From an uncultured Hyphomicrobiales bacterium (GTDB taxonomy: Bacteria; Pseudomonadota; Alphaproteobacteria; Rhizobiales; Xanthobacteraceae), in the NCBI GenBank assembly GCA_903929045.1, contig CAIYTE010000105.1:1-37734 (forward strand): DNA of 37,734 bases, in the 5' to 3' direction. Below the pieces are notes generated by a model. The model searched no databases, was not told where the DNA came from, and saw nothing but the letters and a program-made list of their open reading frames with translations. Every line of letters starts with the position of its first letter. Position 1 is the first letter of the stretch. Positions 1 to 8,437 of the stretch are shown here, in pieces. A program made the position numbers and the translations under genes.

Positions 1-299
1 AGGGCCCCGCGCAGCGCGCCGCCAAGGGCGGTGAGCACAAGGCCCGTTACCAGGGCCGCGCGCACGCCGAGCTTGGCGACCAGCAGCGAGCCCGGGACGG
101 CGGCGAGCGCCAGCAGCATCGACGGCAGGCCGGTCAGCAGGCCGACCTGCGTCGCGCTCATGTTGAGGTCGTCATGGATCAACGGGATGACCGGCGGCAC
201 GGCCAGAATGGTCAGGCGCAGCGCATTGCCGCCCAGCCACAGCAATAAGAGAGCGCGCAGCGCAGAGGATTGCGCGGAGGCGCCGTTCGGCATTTCCAT
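1..299 (-). CDS. MFS transporter, N-terminal part (CynX/NimT-like), cut by window edge
   Basis: Reading leftwards from the ATG at 299, this frame encodes about 99 residues before the window ends. A short polar N-terminus is followed by a hydrophobic helix (LRALLLLWLGGNALRL), an extracytoplasmic-type loop (VIPLIHDDLNMSATQVGLL), a second helix, and the MFS loop 2-3 signature region LLVAKLGVRAALV. The loop with LNMSATQVGLLTGLP is typical of the cyanate/nitroimidazole-type CynX/NimT branch of the major facilitator superfamily, which are 12-helix secondary transporters in the inner membrane. The substrate cannot be told from this fragment. A second in-frame ATG lies at 293. It is divergent from the phosphatase at 394, so the 94 bp between them should carry both promoters. 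Confidence 0.75.
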   Translation of the reverse strand, partial: MEMPNGASAQSSALRALLLLWLGGNALRLTILAVPPVIPLIHDDLNMSATQVGLLTGLPSMLLALAAVPGSLLVAKLGVRAALVTGLVLTALGGALRGA

Positions 300-393
300 C
301 ATTGAACCCGGCATTGGCAAGAATGCGGCTTTGGACCGCAGGCCATCGCGGGATAACATAAACCCGGGTCGCACGCACAAGTGGCTTTCCGGA

Positions 394-1104
394 ATGGCAG
401 AACCGCAAGGATCAGAGGTGGAGCGGCTCTACGCCATTGGCGACATCCACGGCCGGCTGGATCTGTTGGAGCGCGCGATCGTGGCGATCGAGCGCGATGT
501 GGCGGAGCACGGCGGCGCCGCGCTGACAGTGACGCTGGGCGATTATGTCGACCGCGGACCGGCCTCGCGCGGCGTGCTCGAGCGCCTCGCGTCCCATCCG
601 TTTCCGACGCCTTATGTCGCGCTCAAGGGCAATCACGAAGTGATGCTCGAGGCGTTTATCGCCGATCCGTCGCTCGGCCCGCAGTGGAAAGAGTTCGGCG
701 GGCTGGAGACCCTGCACTCCTACGGCATTTCCGCCGGCCGCTTTCTCATGGGCCGCAACTACACGGCGGCCGCCGCGGCATTACGCGAAGCCATCGCGCC
801 GCACACCGGCTTTCTGCGGTCGCTGAAAACGTCGTTTGCGCACGGCAAGTATTTTATGTGTCACGCCGGCGTGCGTCCGGGCGTGCCGCTCGACCGGCAG
901 GACGATGAGGACCTGATGTGGATCCGGAACGAATTTCTCACCAGTGTCGCCGATTTTGGCAAGGTTATCGTTCACGGCCACACCCCCGTCGAGCGCCCCG
1001 AAGTCAAAGCCAACCGCATCAATATCGACACCGCAGCCTACGCCACGGGTCAATTGACCTGCATCGTGCTCGACGAGACAGGGCATCGTTTTCTCAAAAT
1101 CTGA
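394..1104 (+). CDS. Metallophosphoesterase, Ser/Thr protein phosphatase family
   Basis: A 236-residue protein with the complete calcineurin-like metal-binding series: GDIHG at residues 16-20, GDYVDRG at 49-55, GNHE at 79-82, a mid-protein CHAG, and VHGHTP near the C-terminus. These residues bind two metal ions that hydrolyse phosphomonoesters. The length and motif spacing fit the PrpA/PrpB and ApaH-like bacterial phosphatases. The open frame runs far upstream, but 394 is chosen because the first motif then sits about 15 residues in, as is usual, and because upstream sequence would overlap the divergent transporter. The substrate is unknown: phosphoprotein or dinucleoside polyphosphate are both possible. 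It ends 2 bp before the convergent gmhB stop. Confidence 0.85.
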   Translation: MAEPQGSEVERLYAIGDIHGRLDLLERAIVAIERDVAEHGGAALTVTLGDYVDRGPASRGVLERLASHPFPTPYVALKGNHEVMLEAFIADPSLGPQWKEFGGLETLHSYGISAGRFLMGRNYTAAAAALREAIAPHTGFLRSLKTSFAHGKYFMCHAGVRPGVPLDRQDDEDLMWIRNEFLTSVADFGKVIVHGHTPVERPEVKANRINIDTAAYATGQLTCIVLDETGHRFLKI

Positions 1105-1106
1105 TT

Positions 1107-1640
1107 TTAGTTTTTGATCTGACCGCGCACGATCTCGATCAACGATTGAATTTTATGGTCGAAGCGGATGCCCCGAATATTGAAAGCCGCAGCCGCTTCC
1201 ATGTCGCCGTCGCGGTCGCCGATCATGAAGCTGCGCGTCAAGTCGAGCGGCCATTCGCGCGCCGCCTGCCGCAGCATGCCGGTGCCGGGCTTGCGGCAGT
1301 CGCAGGTGACCGCGAAGCTTTCGATGGTGCCCTCGGGGTGATGCGGACAATGATAGAAGGCGTCGATATGCGCGCCGCTGTTCTTCAGAACGCCTTGCAT
1401 GTGGGCGTGAAAGGTGCGGATGTCGGCCTCGCTATACAGGCCGCGCGCGACGCCGGACTGATTGGTGACGACAATGACGGTGTAGCTCGCGTCGTTCAGC
1501 AGCTTCACTGCTCTCTGCGCGCCCTCGACCCAGACGAGCTGATCGATGCGGTGGGCGTAGCCATGGTCGATATTGAGCACGCCATCGCGGTCGAGAAAGG
1601 CCGCCGGCCGTCTGGTCTTGTCGCCGCTCAAGTCATCCAC
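1107..1640 (-). CDS. gmhB: D-glycero-D-manno-heptose 1,7-bisphosphate phosphatase (HAD family)
   Basis: A 177-residue HAD phosphatase that removes the C1 or C7 phosphate of heptose bisphosphate during ADP- or GDP-heptose synthesis. Visible motifs are DRDGV (17-21, with nucleophile Asp17 and acid/base Asp19), TNQSGVARG (59-67), the zinc-binding set Cys98, His100, Cys113 and Cys115 (CPHHP...CDC) that marks GmhB within HAD proteins, and GDRDGD (141-146). Length is normal for the family. The longest frame begins with GTG at 1640, but a GGAG sequence overlaps that codon and lies 8 nt before an in-frame TTG at 1631, so TTG at 1631 may be the true start. It is divergent from the fcl-like gene. The GmhA-like isomerase lies at 8438. 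Confidence 0.88.
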   Translation of the reverse strand: MDDLSGDKTRRPAAFLDRDGVLNIDHGYAHRIDQLVWVEGAQRAVKLLNDASYTVIVVTNQSGVARGLYSEADIRTFHAHMQGVLKNSGAHIDAFYHCPHHPEGTIESFAVTCDCRKPGTGMLRQAAREWPLDLTRSFMIGDRDGDMEAAAAFNIRGIRFDHKIQSLIEIVRGQIKN

Positions 1641-1644
1641 TCCG

Positions 1645-1675
1645 TTTTCGCCGTTACCGGATTAGTCTATATAGG
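1645..1675. promoter_or_regulatory. Possible bidirectional promoter between gmhB and the GDP-sugar reductase gene
   Basis: The 66-bp gap between two divergent starts contains the self-complementary octamer CTATATAG (1667-1674), which can serve as a -10 box on both strands. On the plus strand a poor -35 match (TTTTCG, 1645-1650) sits 17 bp upstream of TATATA. This is pattern matching only. Confidence 0.3.
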
Positions 1676-1706
1676 CAACAAAACAAGCCCGGCAAACGCG
1701 CCGGCC

Positions 1707-2681
1707 ATGGACCGACGGGTTGATATGGCGCCGCCGCTGTTATTCGACTTGAGAGGCAAACGCGTTTACGTCGCCGGCCATAACGGCCTGGCGGGGTCCG
1801 CAGTGGTGCGGCGTCTCGCCTCCGAGGGCTGCGAGATTCTGACCGTGGCGCGGGCCGATCTCGATCTGACGCAGCAAACGGCAACGGAAGGCTGGTTGGC
1901 GCGGCACAAGCCCGACGCCGTGATCCTGGCCGCCGGTCATGTCGGCGGCATTTACGCCAACGACGCCTTTCCGGCGGATTTCATCGCTGACAATCTGGCG
2001 ATCGGGCTCAACGTCATTCGCGGTTCGTACAAGGCCGGCGTCAGCAAGCTGTTGGCGCTCGGCTCGTCCTGCATCTATCCGAAGCTGGCGCCGCAGCCGA
2101 TGCCGGAAGACTCGCTACTCACCGGGCCGCTCGAGCCGACCAACGAATGGTACGCGGTTGCCAAGATCGCGGCGATCAAACTGTGCGAGGCATACCGCAA
2201 GCAGCACGGCGCCGACTTCATTTCGGCGATACCGACAAACCTTTACGGTCGCGGCGACAACTATCATGCCGACAACAGTCATGTGCCGGCGGCGCTGCTG
2301 CGCCGTTTCCACGAGGGCAAGATGGCGAACGCGCCGTCGGTGACGGTGTGGGGCACCGGCACGCCGCGGCGCGAGTTTCTCTGTTCGGACGATCTCGCCG
2401 ATGCCTGCGTGTTCCTGATGAAGCATTATTCCGGGCTGGAATTTCTCAATGTCGGCACCGGCGCGGATATGACGGTCGCGGAGTTTGCTCGCGGGGTGGC
2501 GCATGTCGTCGGCTACACTGGCAAAATCGATTGCGACGCGGCGCGGCCCGACGGTCCGCCGCAGAAGCTGCTTGATGTGTCGAAGATCAAGGCGCTTGGC
2601 TGGTCGCCGAAGATTTCACTGCGCGAGGGCCTGACGGACGCCTACGCCGATTTCCTCGCCGGCGGCGGCCGCGCGCGCTAG
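1707..2681 (+). CDS. fcl: GDP-L-fucose synthase-like NAD-dependent epimerase/reductase
   Basis: About 324 residues of extended short-chain dehydrogenase. The nucleotide-binding loop AGHNGLAGSAVV (near residues 23-34) is the Fcl/WcaG form of the Rossmann motif, and the catalytic residues are in SSCIYP (Ser121 region) and YAVAK (Tyr149, Lys153). Fcl converts GDP-4-keto-6-deoxymannose to GDP-L-fucose by 3,5-epimerisation and 4-reduction. Relatives act on GDP-4-keto-6-deoxy-heptose. No GDP-mannose 4,6-dehydratase (Gmd) lies beside it, and it diverges from gmhB, so a heptose-derived substrate is possible. The ATG at 1707 or the one at 1725 could be the start, and neither has a strong ribosome site. 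The frame stays open far upstream, but that part is antisense to gmhB. Its stop overlaps the convergent gene by 4 bp. Confidence 0.85.
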   Translation: MDRRVDMAPPLLFDLRGKRVYVAGHNGLAGSAVVRRLASEGCEILTVARADLDLTQQTATEGWLARHKPDAVILAAGHVGGIYANDAFPADFIADNLAIGLNVIRGSYKAGVSKLLALGSSCIYPKLAPQPMPEDSLLTGPLEPTNEWYAVAKIAAIKLCEAYRKQHGADFISAIPTNLYGRGDNYHADNSHVPAALLRRFHEGKMANAPSVTVWGTGTPRREFLCSDDLADACVFLMKHYSGLEFLNVGTGADMTVAEFARGVAHVVGYTGKIDCDAARPDGPPQKLLDVSKIKALGWSPKISLREGLTDAYADFLAGGGRAR

Positions 2682-3652
2682 GTGTCGCGCTCGTGCGCCG
2701 CAGTCTCCGCTTCGGCGGTCGTGACCGAGCTCCATTTATGGCCGCTGGCCGCCCAGACGAAGCCGCCACCGACGCCGAGCGCCAACGTCGCCGCGCCGTA
2801 AATTAGCGACACGATGAGGCCGTCGCTCTCCGCCAGACCGGCGTAGGAAAACGCCATGACCATCGCGCCTTCACGCACGCCCCAGCCGGCGATGGAAATG
2901 GGGATCGTCGCGACGAGGATCACCGGCAACACCACGAACAAGGTCTGCACCAGATCGATCGAGGCGTGCGCGGCGCGCGCCGCGGCCCAGGCCGACAGGA
3001 CGGTGAACAGATGCACCGCGATGGCGAGCACGGCGACCTTGAATGCCGCCGGCGAGGTGCAGAGTGTCCACGCGGTGCGCGATATGGCGGCGAGATGACG
3101 CGTCGGCCACCAGCGTTGCAGGATGGTCAGGCGGGGGTGGCTGAGACTCAGGAAGACGACGGCGGCAAACAGCGCGCCGATGCCGATGGCGATCAGCGCG
3201 ACGCGGGCCACGGGATCCTGCACCAGCGCCAATGTCCACGGCAGGCACAAAGTCACCAGCAGCGCCAGTGCCGCCACGCCGACGACGCGGTCGATGAATA
3301 CCGAATAGATGGCTGCATGCCAGCCGCCGCCGCCGCGCGCCAGCAGCCACATACGCACCGCATCGCCGCCGATGGTCGACGGCAGCACCTGGCTGAAAAA
3401 CTGTCCGATGAAACTGTAGCCGAACGCCGTTGAATTTCGCAGCGCGACGCCGCACGCCACGACGACCTCGCGCCAGCGCAGGGCGTTGAGGCCAATCTGC
3501 AGCGCCATCAGGACAAGGACGGCAGCGATCCACCAGCCGTCGACATTGCCGAAGCGCTCGCCGATGTGGCTGAGATCGACGCGCCGCAGCGACAGATAGA
3601 GCAGCAACGCCGAGACCGCCGCTTTGACAATGAATGACAGCAGGCGGCGCAT
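2678..3652 (-). CDS. UPF0104 / lysylphosphatidylglycerol synthase-like integral membrane protein
   Basis: A 324-residue polytopic membrane protein with about eight hydrophobic segments and a positively charged N-terminus (MRRLLSFIVKAAVSALLLYL). The region GYSFIGQFFSQVLPSTIGGDAVRMWLL (written here as a position, roughly residues 78-104) with its LPSTIGGDAVR core, and the later SIAGWGVREGA, are hallmark sequences of the YbhN/AglD/MprF-flippase superfamily. Members flip lipids or lipid-linked intermediates, or are found in glycolipid and hopanoid loci. Placement among nucleotide-sugar genes fits a role in envelope lipid or glycan handling, but the substrate is inference. The catalytic C-terminal domain of MprF is absent, so no lysyl transfer is expected. 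Confidence 0.82.
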   Translation of the reverse strand: MRRLLSFIVKAAVSALLLYLSLRRVDLSHIGERFGNVDGWWIAAVLVLMALQIGLNALRWREVVVACGVALRNSTAFGYSFIGQFFSQVLPSTIGGDAVRMWLLARGGGGWHAAIYSVFIDRVVGVAALALLVTLCLPWTLALVQDPVARVALIAIGIGALFAAVVFLSLSHPRLTILQRWWPTRHLAAISRTAWTLCTSPAAFKVAVLAIAVHLFTVLSAWAAARAAHASIDLVQTLFVVLPVILVATIPISIAGWGVREGAMVMAFSYAGLAESDGLIVSLIYGAATLALGVGGGFVWAASGHKWSSVTTAEAETAAHERDT

Positions 3653-3695
3653 GAGGTTCCAGGAGATCTGTGTTGTGACTTTCGCTACGGACTAG

Positions 3696-3721
3696 GCCAT
3701 TTCACGCAAGAGGGAAATGGC
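3696..3721. repeat. Perfect 8-bp inverted repeat upstream of the small hypothetical gene
   Basis: GCCATTTC (3696-3703) and GAAATGGC (3714-3721) are perfectly complementary around a 10-nt centre. A second, imperfect dyad follows at 3729-3747 (ATGCACT, CAAAA, AGTGTAT). The 138-bp gap is AT-richer than its surroundings and includes TATATATTTAAAAT at 3745-3758, a plausible -10 region. The dyads could be operators or an RNA leader structure. No T-tract follows, so a terminator is unlikely. Confidence 0.5.
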
Positions 3722-3790
3722 TGGTAGCATGCACTCAAAAAGTGTATATATTTAAAATGCCACCTACGAAAACAAAGTCGTGAGGGAGTT

Positions 3791-4060
3791 ATGAACAACA
3801 GTGAAATTGAGGGCCGGCTTCTTGTTCTCGAAATTATCTCTACGACCGCTTTGGGTCTCTATCTCGCTAATTCGAGAAATGATGCTGACCACTCAAAAGC
3901 GTATGCGCTTTTGGATTTTCTCCGGCAGTCGGTAACCGATTCCACAGCGCCTGTGCCTTCTGACGTTAAGACCGAAGCGACCAGATACACCGAGTATCTA
4001 GTCTCCATGCTCGCGACCAATTTGAGAAACTTGCGAGGTGAAGCAGGCCACACGAATTGA
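3791..4060 (+). CDS. Small hypothetical protein with atypical composition
   Basis: An 89-residue protein that I do not recognise. It starts at ATG 3791 just after GAGGGAG, a good ribosome site. The N-terminal half is amphipathic to hydrophobic (LLVLEIISTTALGLYLANSR), followed by a predicted helix (SKAYALLDFLRQSV), a short Pro/Ser linker, and a C-terminal helix (ATRYTEYLVSMLATNLRNL). No signal peptide or clear membrane anchor is seen. Codon use differs from all neighbours: it carries AGA arginine codons, TTG/CTT leucines and many A/T third positions. This suggests recent acquisition or a poorly expressed gene. It lies between two envelope-sugar blocks and has its own AT-rich upstream region with two dyads. 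The reverse strand also has an open frame here, but it lacks a ribosome site. Confidence 0.6.
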   Translation: MNNSEIEGRLLVLEIISTTALGLYLANSRNDADHSKAYALLDFLRQSVTDSTAPVPSDVKTEATRYTEYLVSMLATNLRNLRGEAGHTN

Positions 4061-4199
4061 GAATGTCGCAAGGCGACTGCCACCGCGCACGGTCAACAGC
4101 TGGTTAAGGCCTTGTTTCTCGACTCATCCCGATACGATTTATTCACGCGCCATGCATTACTGTCGCTGCCGGACGTTCACCTTCACCGGCTGAATCACA

Positions 4200-5354
4200 A
4201 TGAAAATTCTCGTCACCGGCGGCGCCGGCTACATCGGAAGCCACGCCTGCAAGGCGCTTGCGGCGGCGGGAATGGAGCCGGTCGTCTACGACAACCTGTC
4301 GCGCGGCAATCGCTGGGCCGTGAAGTGGGGCCCGCTCGAAGTCGGCGACATCGGCGATGAAAAACGTTTGCGCGCGGTGCTCGAACAGCATCAGCCGGCG
4401 GCGGTCATTCATTTTGCTGCTTTCGCCTATGTCGGCGAATCCGTCGAAGATCCCAATCTTTATTATCAGAACAATGTCTGTGGCAGCGCCGCGCTGCTGC
4501 GGACGATCACACAGTGGAAGCCGATCCCGGTCGTGTTCTCGTCGACCTGCGCGACCTATGGCGTCCCGGATCAGGTGCCGATCCCGGAGAACCATCCGCA
4601 GCGGCCCATCAACCCTTATGGTTTCACCAAACTCGTCGTCGAGCACATTCTCGCCGATGCCGACCACGCTTACGGTCTGCGCTCGGTGTCGCTGCGTTAT
4701 TTCAACGCCGCCGGCGGCGACCCGGAGAACGAGATCGGCGAAGCGCACGATCCCGAGACACATCTGATCCCGCTCGTCCTTGCTGCGGCCCGGGATGGCA
4801 CGGCGGTCACGGTGTTCGGCGATGATTACGACACCAAGGACGGCACGTGTGTTCGGGACTACATCCATGTCGCCGATCTCGCCGACGCGCATGTGCGGGC
4901 GCTGAAATATTTGCTGGCGGGTGGCGCGACCACGGCCATGAACCTGGCCAACGCCCACGGCTATTCGGTGAAGGAAGTCATCGAGACGGCCGAGCGGGTG
5001 TGCGGGGCGCCCATCAAGGTCAAAATTGCGCCGCGGCGGCCGGGCGATCCGGCGGCCTTGATCGGCTCGGCGGACCGGGCGCGCGAGCTGCTGGGCTGGG
5101 TACCGCAGCGCGGTGCCCTGGACGTTCAGCTCACGGATGCCTGGAATTGGATGCGGAAAAACACCGCCAACCAGTTGGTAACCGAACATGGTTACCAACT
5201 CATGAACACAATTTTGAGGATCGGCGCATGGCCAAAAGCAGCGAATTCGGCGCGACAGGTGGTAAATCATCAAATACACTACCGGCCGTTGAATCGCCAT
5301 CTACGGCTCCGTTCGCGGCAGGGTCAATGCACCTTCAAAAACGCGTCCTGGTGA
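4200..5354 (+). CDS. galE: UDP-glucose 4-epimerase with an unusual C-terminal read-through extension
   Basis: Interconverts UDP-glucose and UDP-galactose using bound NAD. Seen are GGAGYIGS (7-14), the catalytic SST (Ser114-Thr116) and YGFTK (Tyr140, Lys144), the substrate-loop sequence [14 protein letters not shown], and the GalE-type [13 protein letters not shown]. The family normally ends near the sequence LTDAWNW, which is at residues about 311-317 here. This frame continues to residue 384, and the last 60 or so residues are low-complexity basic sequence that overlaps the next gene by 127 bp in another frame. The tail is therefore probably not a conserved domain and may reflect loss of the original stop codon. 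The downstream uxs start lies inside the tail, so translation of the two genes is probably linked. Confidence 0.88.
   Translation: MKILVTGGAGYIGSHACKALAAAGMEPVVYDNLSRGNRWAVKWGPLEVGDIGDEKRLRAVLEQHQPAAVIHFAAFAYVGESVEDPNLYYQNNVCGSAALLRTITQWKPIPVVFSSTCATYGVPDQVPIPENHPQRPINPYGFTKLVVEHILADADHAYGLRSVSLRYFNAAGGDPENEIGEAHDPETHLIPLVLAAARDGTAVTVFGDDYDTKDGTCVRDYIHVADLADAHVRALKYLLAGGATTAMNLANAHGYSVKEVIETAERVCGAPIKVKIAPRRPGDPAALIGSADRARELLGWVPQRGALDVQLTDAWNWMRKNTANQLVTEHGYQLMNTILRIGAWPKAANSARQVVNHQIHYRPLNRHLRLRSRQGQCTFKNASW
5173..5200. repeat. Perfect 11-bp dyad inside the galE tail, upstream of uxs
   Basis: AGTTGGTAACC (5173-5183) and GGTTACCAACT (5190-5200) are exact reverse complements around GAACAT. 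It lies 27 bp before the uxs start codon and within the non-conserved end of galE. As DNA it resembles a regulator operator; as RNA it would be a stable hairpin ahead of the uxs ribosome site. No T-run follows, so it is not an ordinary terminator. Confidence 0.6.
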
Positions 5355-6307
5355 CGGGAGGCTACGGCTTCCTTGGATCGCATCTGTGCGAGCGGCTGCT
5401 GGCACAGGGCGACAACGTGATCTGCCTCGACAACTTCTTCACGGGCGCTCGCACGAACGTCGAGCATCTGATGAGCAACAAGCACTTCGAATTGATCCGT
5501 CACGACGTGACGTTCCCGATCTATCTCGAGGTCGATCAGATCTACAATCTCGCGTGCCCGGCGTCGCCGATCCACTACCAGCACGATCCGGTGCAGACGA
5601 CCAAGACCAGCGTGCACGGCGCGATCAACATGCTCGGCCTTGCCAAGCGCGTGAAGGCGAAGATCCTGCAAGCCTCGACGTCGGAAGTGTACGGCGATCC
5701 GAACGTGCATCCGCAGACCGAGGATTACTGGGGTCATGTCAATCCGATCTGCCCGCGCTCTTGCTACGACGAAGGCAAGCGCTGCGCCGAAACGCTGTTT
5801 TTTGACTACTGGCGCCAGCACAAGCTGCGCATCAAGGTCATGCGCATTTTCAATACCTACGGCCCGCGCATGAATACCAATGACGGCCGCGTGGTGTCGA
5901 ACTTCATTGTCCAGGCCTTGCTCGGTCAGGACATCACGATCTACGGCGAAGGTTCGCAGACTCGCTCGTTCTGCTATGTCGACGACCTGATCGACGGCAT
6001 GATGCGGCTGATGGCGTCGGACGATGACGTCACAGGTCCGATTAACATCGGCAACCCGAACGAATTCACAATCCTCCAGCTCGCGACCATGGTTCTCGAC
6101 ATGATCGGCTCGCGCTCGAAACTGGTGAAAATGCCGCTGCCGGAGAACGATCCGCGCCAGCGTCAGCCCAATATTTCGCTCGCCAAGAAGCATCTCGACT
6201 GGCAGCCGACGACCCAGCTCAAGGAAGGTCTCGGCAAGACCATCAAGTATTTCGAGAATCTGCTGTCGGAGAGCCGGACGCGGGAATTGCTGCTGCAAAA
6301 AGCCTGA
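5228..6307 (+). CDS. uxs: UDP-glucuronate decarboxylase (UDP-xylose synthase)
   Basis: A 359-residue SDR enzyme that oxidises UDP-glucuronate at C4, decarboxylates it and reduces it to UDP-xylose. Characteristic sequences are [13 protein letters not shown] (43-55), [35 protein letters not shown] and the catalytic SCYDEGKR (Tyr180, Lys184). These are near-invariant in Uxs proteins and separate it from dTDP-glucose dehydratases. The ATG at 5228 follows GAGGA at 5216-5220 with good spacing, giving a 33-residue Ser/Ala-rich N-terminal extension. A second ATG at 5327 would start directly at the Rossmann fold. It overlaps galE by 127 bp and is followed by a strong terminator, so galE-uxs forms one transcript end. 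UDP-xylose is likely for LPS or exopolysaccharide. Confidence 0.9.
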   Translation: MAKSSEFGATGGKSSNTLPAVESPSTAPFAAGSMHLQKRVLVTGGYGFLGSHLCERLLAQGDNVICLDNFFTGARTNVEHLMSNKHFELIRHDVTFPIYLEVDQIYNLACPASPIHYQHDPVQTTKTSVHGAINMLGLAKRVKAKILQASTSEVYGDPNVHPQTEDYWGHVNPICPRSCYDEGKRCAETLFFDYWRQHKLRIKVMRIFNTYGPRMNTNDGRVVSNFIVQALLGQDITIYGEGSQTRSFCYVDDLIDGMMRLMASDDDVTGPINIGNPNEFTILQLATMVLDMIGSRSKLVKMPLPENDPRQRQPNISLAKKHLDWQPTTQLKEGLGKTIKYFENLLSESRTRELLLQKA

Positions 6308-6331
6308 TCCGGCCGCGCCCCACGAGATTGA

Positions 6332-6360
6332 AGCCCCGGCAGGTTCGCCGGGGCTTTTTT
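6332..6360 (+). terminator. Rho-independent terminator after uxs
   Basis: A perfect 9-bp stem, AGCCCCGGC and GCCGGGGCT, with the loop AGGTTC, followed directly by a six-T run. It lies 24 bp after the uxs stop codon and closes the galE-uxs transcript. The rest of the 6361-6498 gap shows no clear gene and should hold the promoter of the next gene. Confidence 0.9.
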
Positions 6361-6498
6361 GTTTCCGGGCCAAAGCCGCCAAAGGAGCGGAAGTTACTGT
6401 CCTGATTGCCCAATTTTCTGTTCTTTTGGGCCGGGAATTTGCTAGTTAGACCGGTAAAAGCGGGCCCCGATAGGGCCGCGCCCGGGACAAGTTGCATA

Positions 6499-8427
6499 AT
6501 GTGGCGTTCGGCAGGAAAGACAGTGACGCGACGGCGGACCTTGACGACGCGTCAGGTCCTGATCGTCATGCACGACCTCGCCGCAACCGCGATTGCGCTC
6601 GTCCTGACATTTTATATGCGGTTTGAAGGCGGGCAGCTGAGTTCGAAGCTGGACGGCCTGAAAGTCGTCCTGCCGTTCTTTTTGGCCTTTGCCTTCGCAG
6701 TTTATTTTCTCTTCGGCATGCATCGCAACAAGTGGCGGTTCACGTCGGTCCCTGACCTCTTCAACATTGTGCGGGTGTCGTCGGTGCTCGCGCTGGCGTT
6801 GCTGACGCTGGATTACATCCTGCTGGCGCCGAACGTCTACGGCACATTCTTCTTCGGCAAGATTACCATTCTGCTCTACTGGTTCTTGCAGATGTTCTTC
6901 CTTGGCGGGTCGCGCGTTGCCTACCGCTATTTCCAGTATGCGCGCGCCATCCAGCGCGTAAAGATCGCCGATGCGACACCGACCTTGATGCTCGGTAACG
7001 CGGCCGATGCCGAGGTGCTGCTGCGCTCGATCGAGAGTGGCGCGGTCAAGAAGATATTTCCCGTCGGTATTCTATCGCCGTCTTCGGCCGATCGTGGTCA
7101 GGCCATCCGTGGCATTCCGGTGCTTGGTGATATCGATGATCTTGAGCGTGTGACTGCCGACCTGGCGACGCGCGGAACGCGGGTCACGCGTCTGGTGTTG
7201 GCGACATCGGCGCTGTCACCGGAAGCGCGGCCCGAAAGCATTCTGATGCGCGCCCGCCGTCTCGGGCTGACGTTGAGCCAGTTGCCGACCTTCGATTCCG
7301 GCACGACCGCCGTGCAATTGGCGCCGGTCGCGGTCGAAGACCTGTTGCTGCGGCCAAGCGTGCGCATCGACTACAATCGTCTGGAAGCGTTTGTTGCAGG
7401 GAAATCGATCGTTGTAACCGGCGGCGGCGGTTCGATCGGCTCGGAAATATGCAGCCGTGTCGTCGCGTTCGGCGCGGCGCGTTTGCTGGTGATCGAGAAT
7501 TCCGAACCGGCGCTGCATGCGGTCATGGAAGCGCTGAAGGGCAGCGACAGTCCGGCGGAGATTTCCGGCCGCATTGCCGATATTCGTGACCGCGCCCGCA
7601 TCATGACTCTGATTGCGCAGTTCAAACCCGACATCGTGTTTCATGCTGCCGCGCTCAAACACGTGCCTCTGCTCGAGCTTGACTGGGACGAAGGCATCAA
7701 GACGAACGTCTTCGGCTCGATGAATGTCGCCGATGCCGCTGCTGCCGCCGGATGTGCCGCCATGGTCATGATCTCGACCGACAAGGCGATCGAGCCGGTG
7801 TCGGTGCTCGGCGCGACCAAGCGCATGGCGGAGATGTATTGCGAGGCGCTGGACGAGGAATTCACCCGCGACAGCCAGCGCTCGATGCGCTTGATTTCAG
7901 TGCGCTTTGGCAATGTGCTGGCGTCGAACGGTTCGGTGGTGCCGAAGTTCAAGGCGCAGATCGAGGCGGGCGGGCCGGTCACCGTCACGCATCCGGATAT
8001 GGTGCGCTACTTCATGACCATCCGCGAGGCGTGCGATCTCGTCATCACCGCGGCAAGCCACGCGCTGGCGCCGGAACGGCATGATGTGTCCGTCTATGTG
8101 CTCAATATGGGCCAGCCGGTGAAAATTGTTGATTTGGCTGAACGCATTATCCGTCTCAGTGGGCTGGAGCCGGGCCGGGACATCAAGATCACGTTCACCG
8201 GAATTCGTCCGGGTGAACGCCTGCACGAAATCCTGTTCGCGCAGCAGGAAGCAACCTCGGAGATCGGCATTCCCGGCATCGTCGCGGCAAAGCCGGTGCG
8301 GCTGACGCTGGCGGAAATTCGCGGCCTCGTCGGCAAGTTGGAGCAGGCGCTCAGCACTGGCGATCGCACGGTGATTTACAATATTTTGCGGGAAGCGGTT
8401 CCGGAATTTCGCGGCGAAGCCGCCTGA
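6499..8427 (+). CDS. Membrane-anchored nucleoside-diphosphate-sugar epimerase/dehydratase (CapD/WbpM/PglF type)
   Basis: A 642-residue protein. The N-terminal part carries four hydrophobic segments (among them VMHDLAATAIALVLTFYM, LPFFLAFAFAVYFLFGM and ITILLYWFLQMFFLG), then a CoA-binding-like Rossmann domain, then a catalytic SDR domain beginning with VVTGGGGSIGSEI (Gly308-Gly314). This layout is that of inner-membrane UDP-GlcNAc 4,6-dehydratases that start N-acetyl-quinovosamine, fucosamine or bacillosamine synthesis. The active site reads STDKA (426-430), then VLGATKR with Lys441. The residue at the usual Tyr position is Leu437, while described WbpM proteins have Met there. ATG 6499 is chosen because the upstream frame is short and unlike the family. 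gmhA follows 10 bp later. Confidence 0.87.
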   Translation: MWRSAGKTVTRRRTLTTRQVLIVMHDLAATAIALVLTFYMRFEGGQLSSKLDGLKVVLPFFLAFAFAVYFLFGMHRNKWRFTSVPDLFNIVRVSSVLALALLTLDYILLAPNVYGTFFFGKITILLYWFLQMFFLGGSRVAYRYFQYARAIQRVKIADATPTLMLGNAADAEVLLRSIESGAVKKIFPVGILSPSSADRGQAIRGIPVLGDIDDLERVTADLATRGTRVTRLVLATSALSPEARPESILMRARRLGLTLSQLPTFDSGTTAVQLAPVAVEDLLLRPSVRIDYNRLEAFVAGKSIVVTGGGGSIGSEICSRVVAFGAARLLVIENSEPALHAVMEALKGSDSPAEISGRIADIRDRARIMTLIAQFKPDIVFHAAALKHVPLLELDWDEGIKTNVFGSMNVADAAAAAGCAAMVMISTDKAIEPVSVLGATKRMAEMYCEALDEEFTRDSQRSMRLISVRFGNVLASNGSVVPKFKAQIEAGGPVTVTHPDMVRYFMTIREACDLVITAASHALAPERHDVSVYVLNMGQPVKIVDLAERIIRLSGLEPGRDIKITFTGIRPGERLHEILFAQQEATSEIGIPGIVAAKPVRLTLAEIRGLVGKLEQALSTGDRTVIYNILREAVPEFRGEAA

Positions 8428-8437
8428 AGGAGCGTGC

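Noticed and set aside
31-393. Upstream extension of the metallophosphatase frame
   Set aside because: It is antisense to the MFS gene, and the domain starts normally from the ATG at 394.
918-1706. Long upstream extension of the fcl-like frame
   Set aside because: It overlaps the phosphatase end and all of gmhB on the other strand, and the extra residues do not fit the family, which begins close to 1707.
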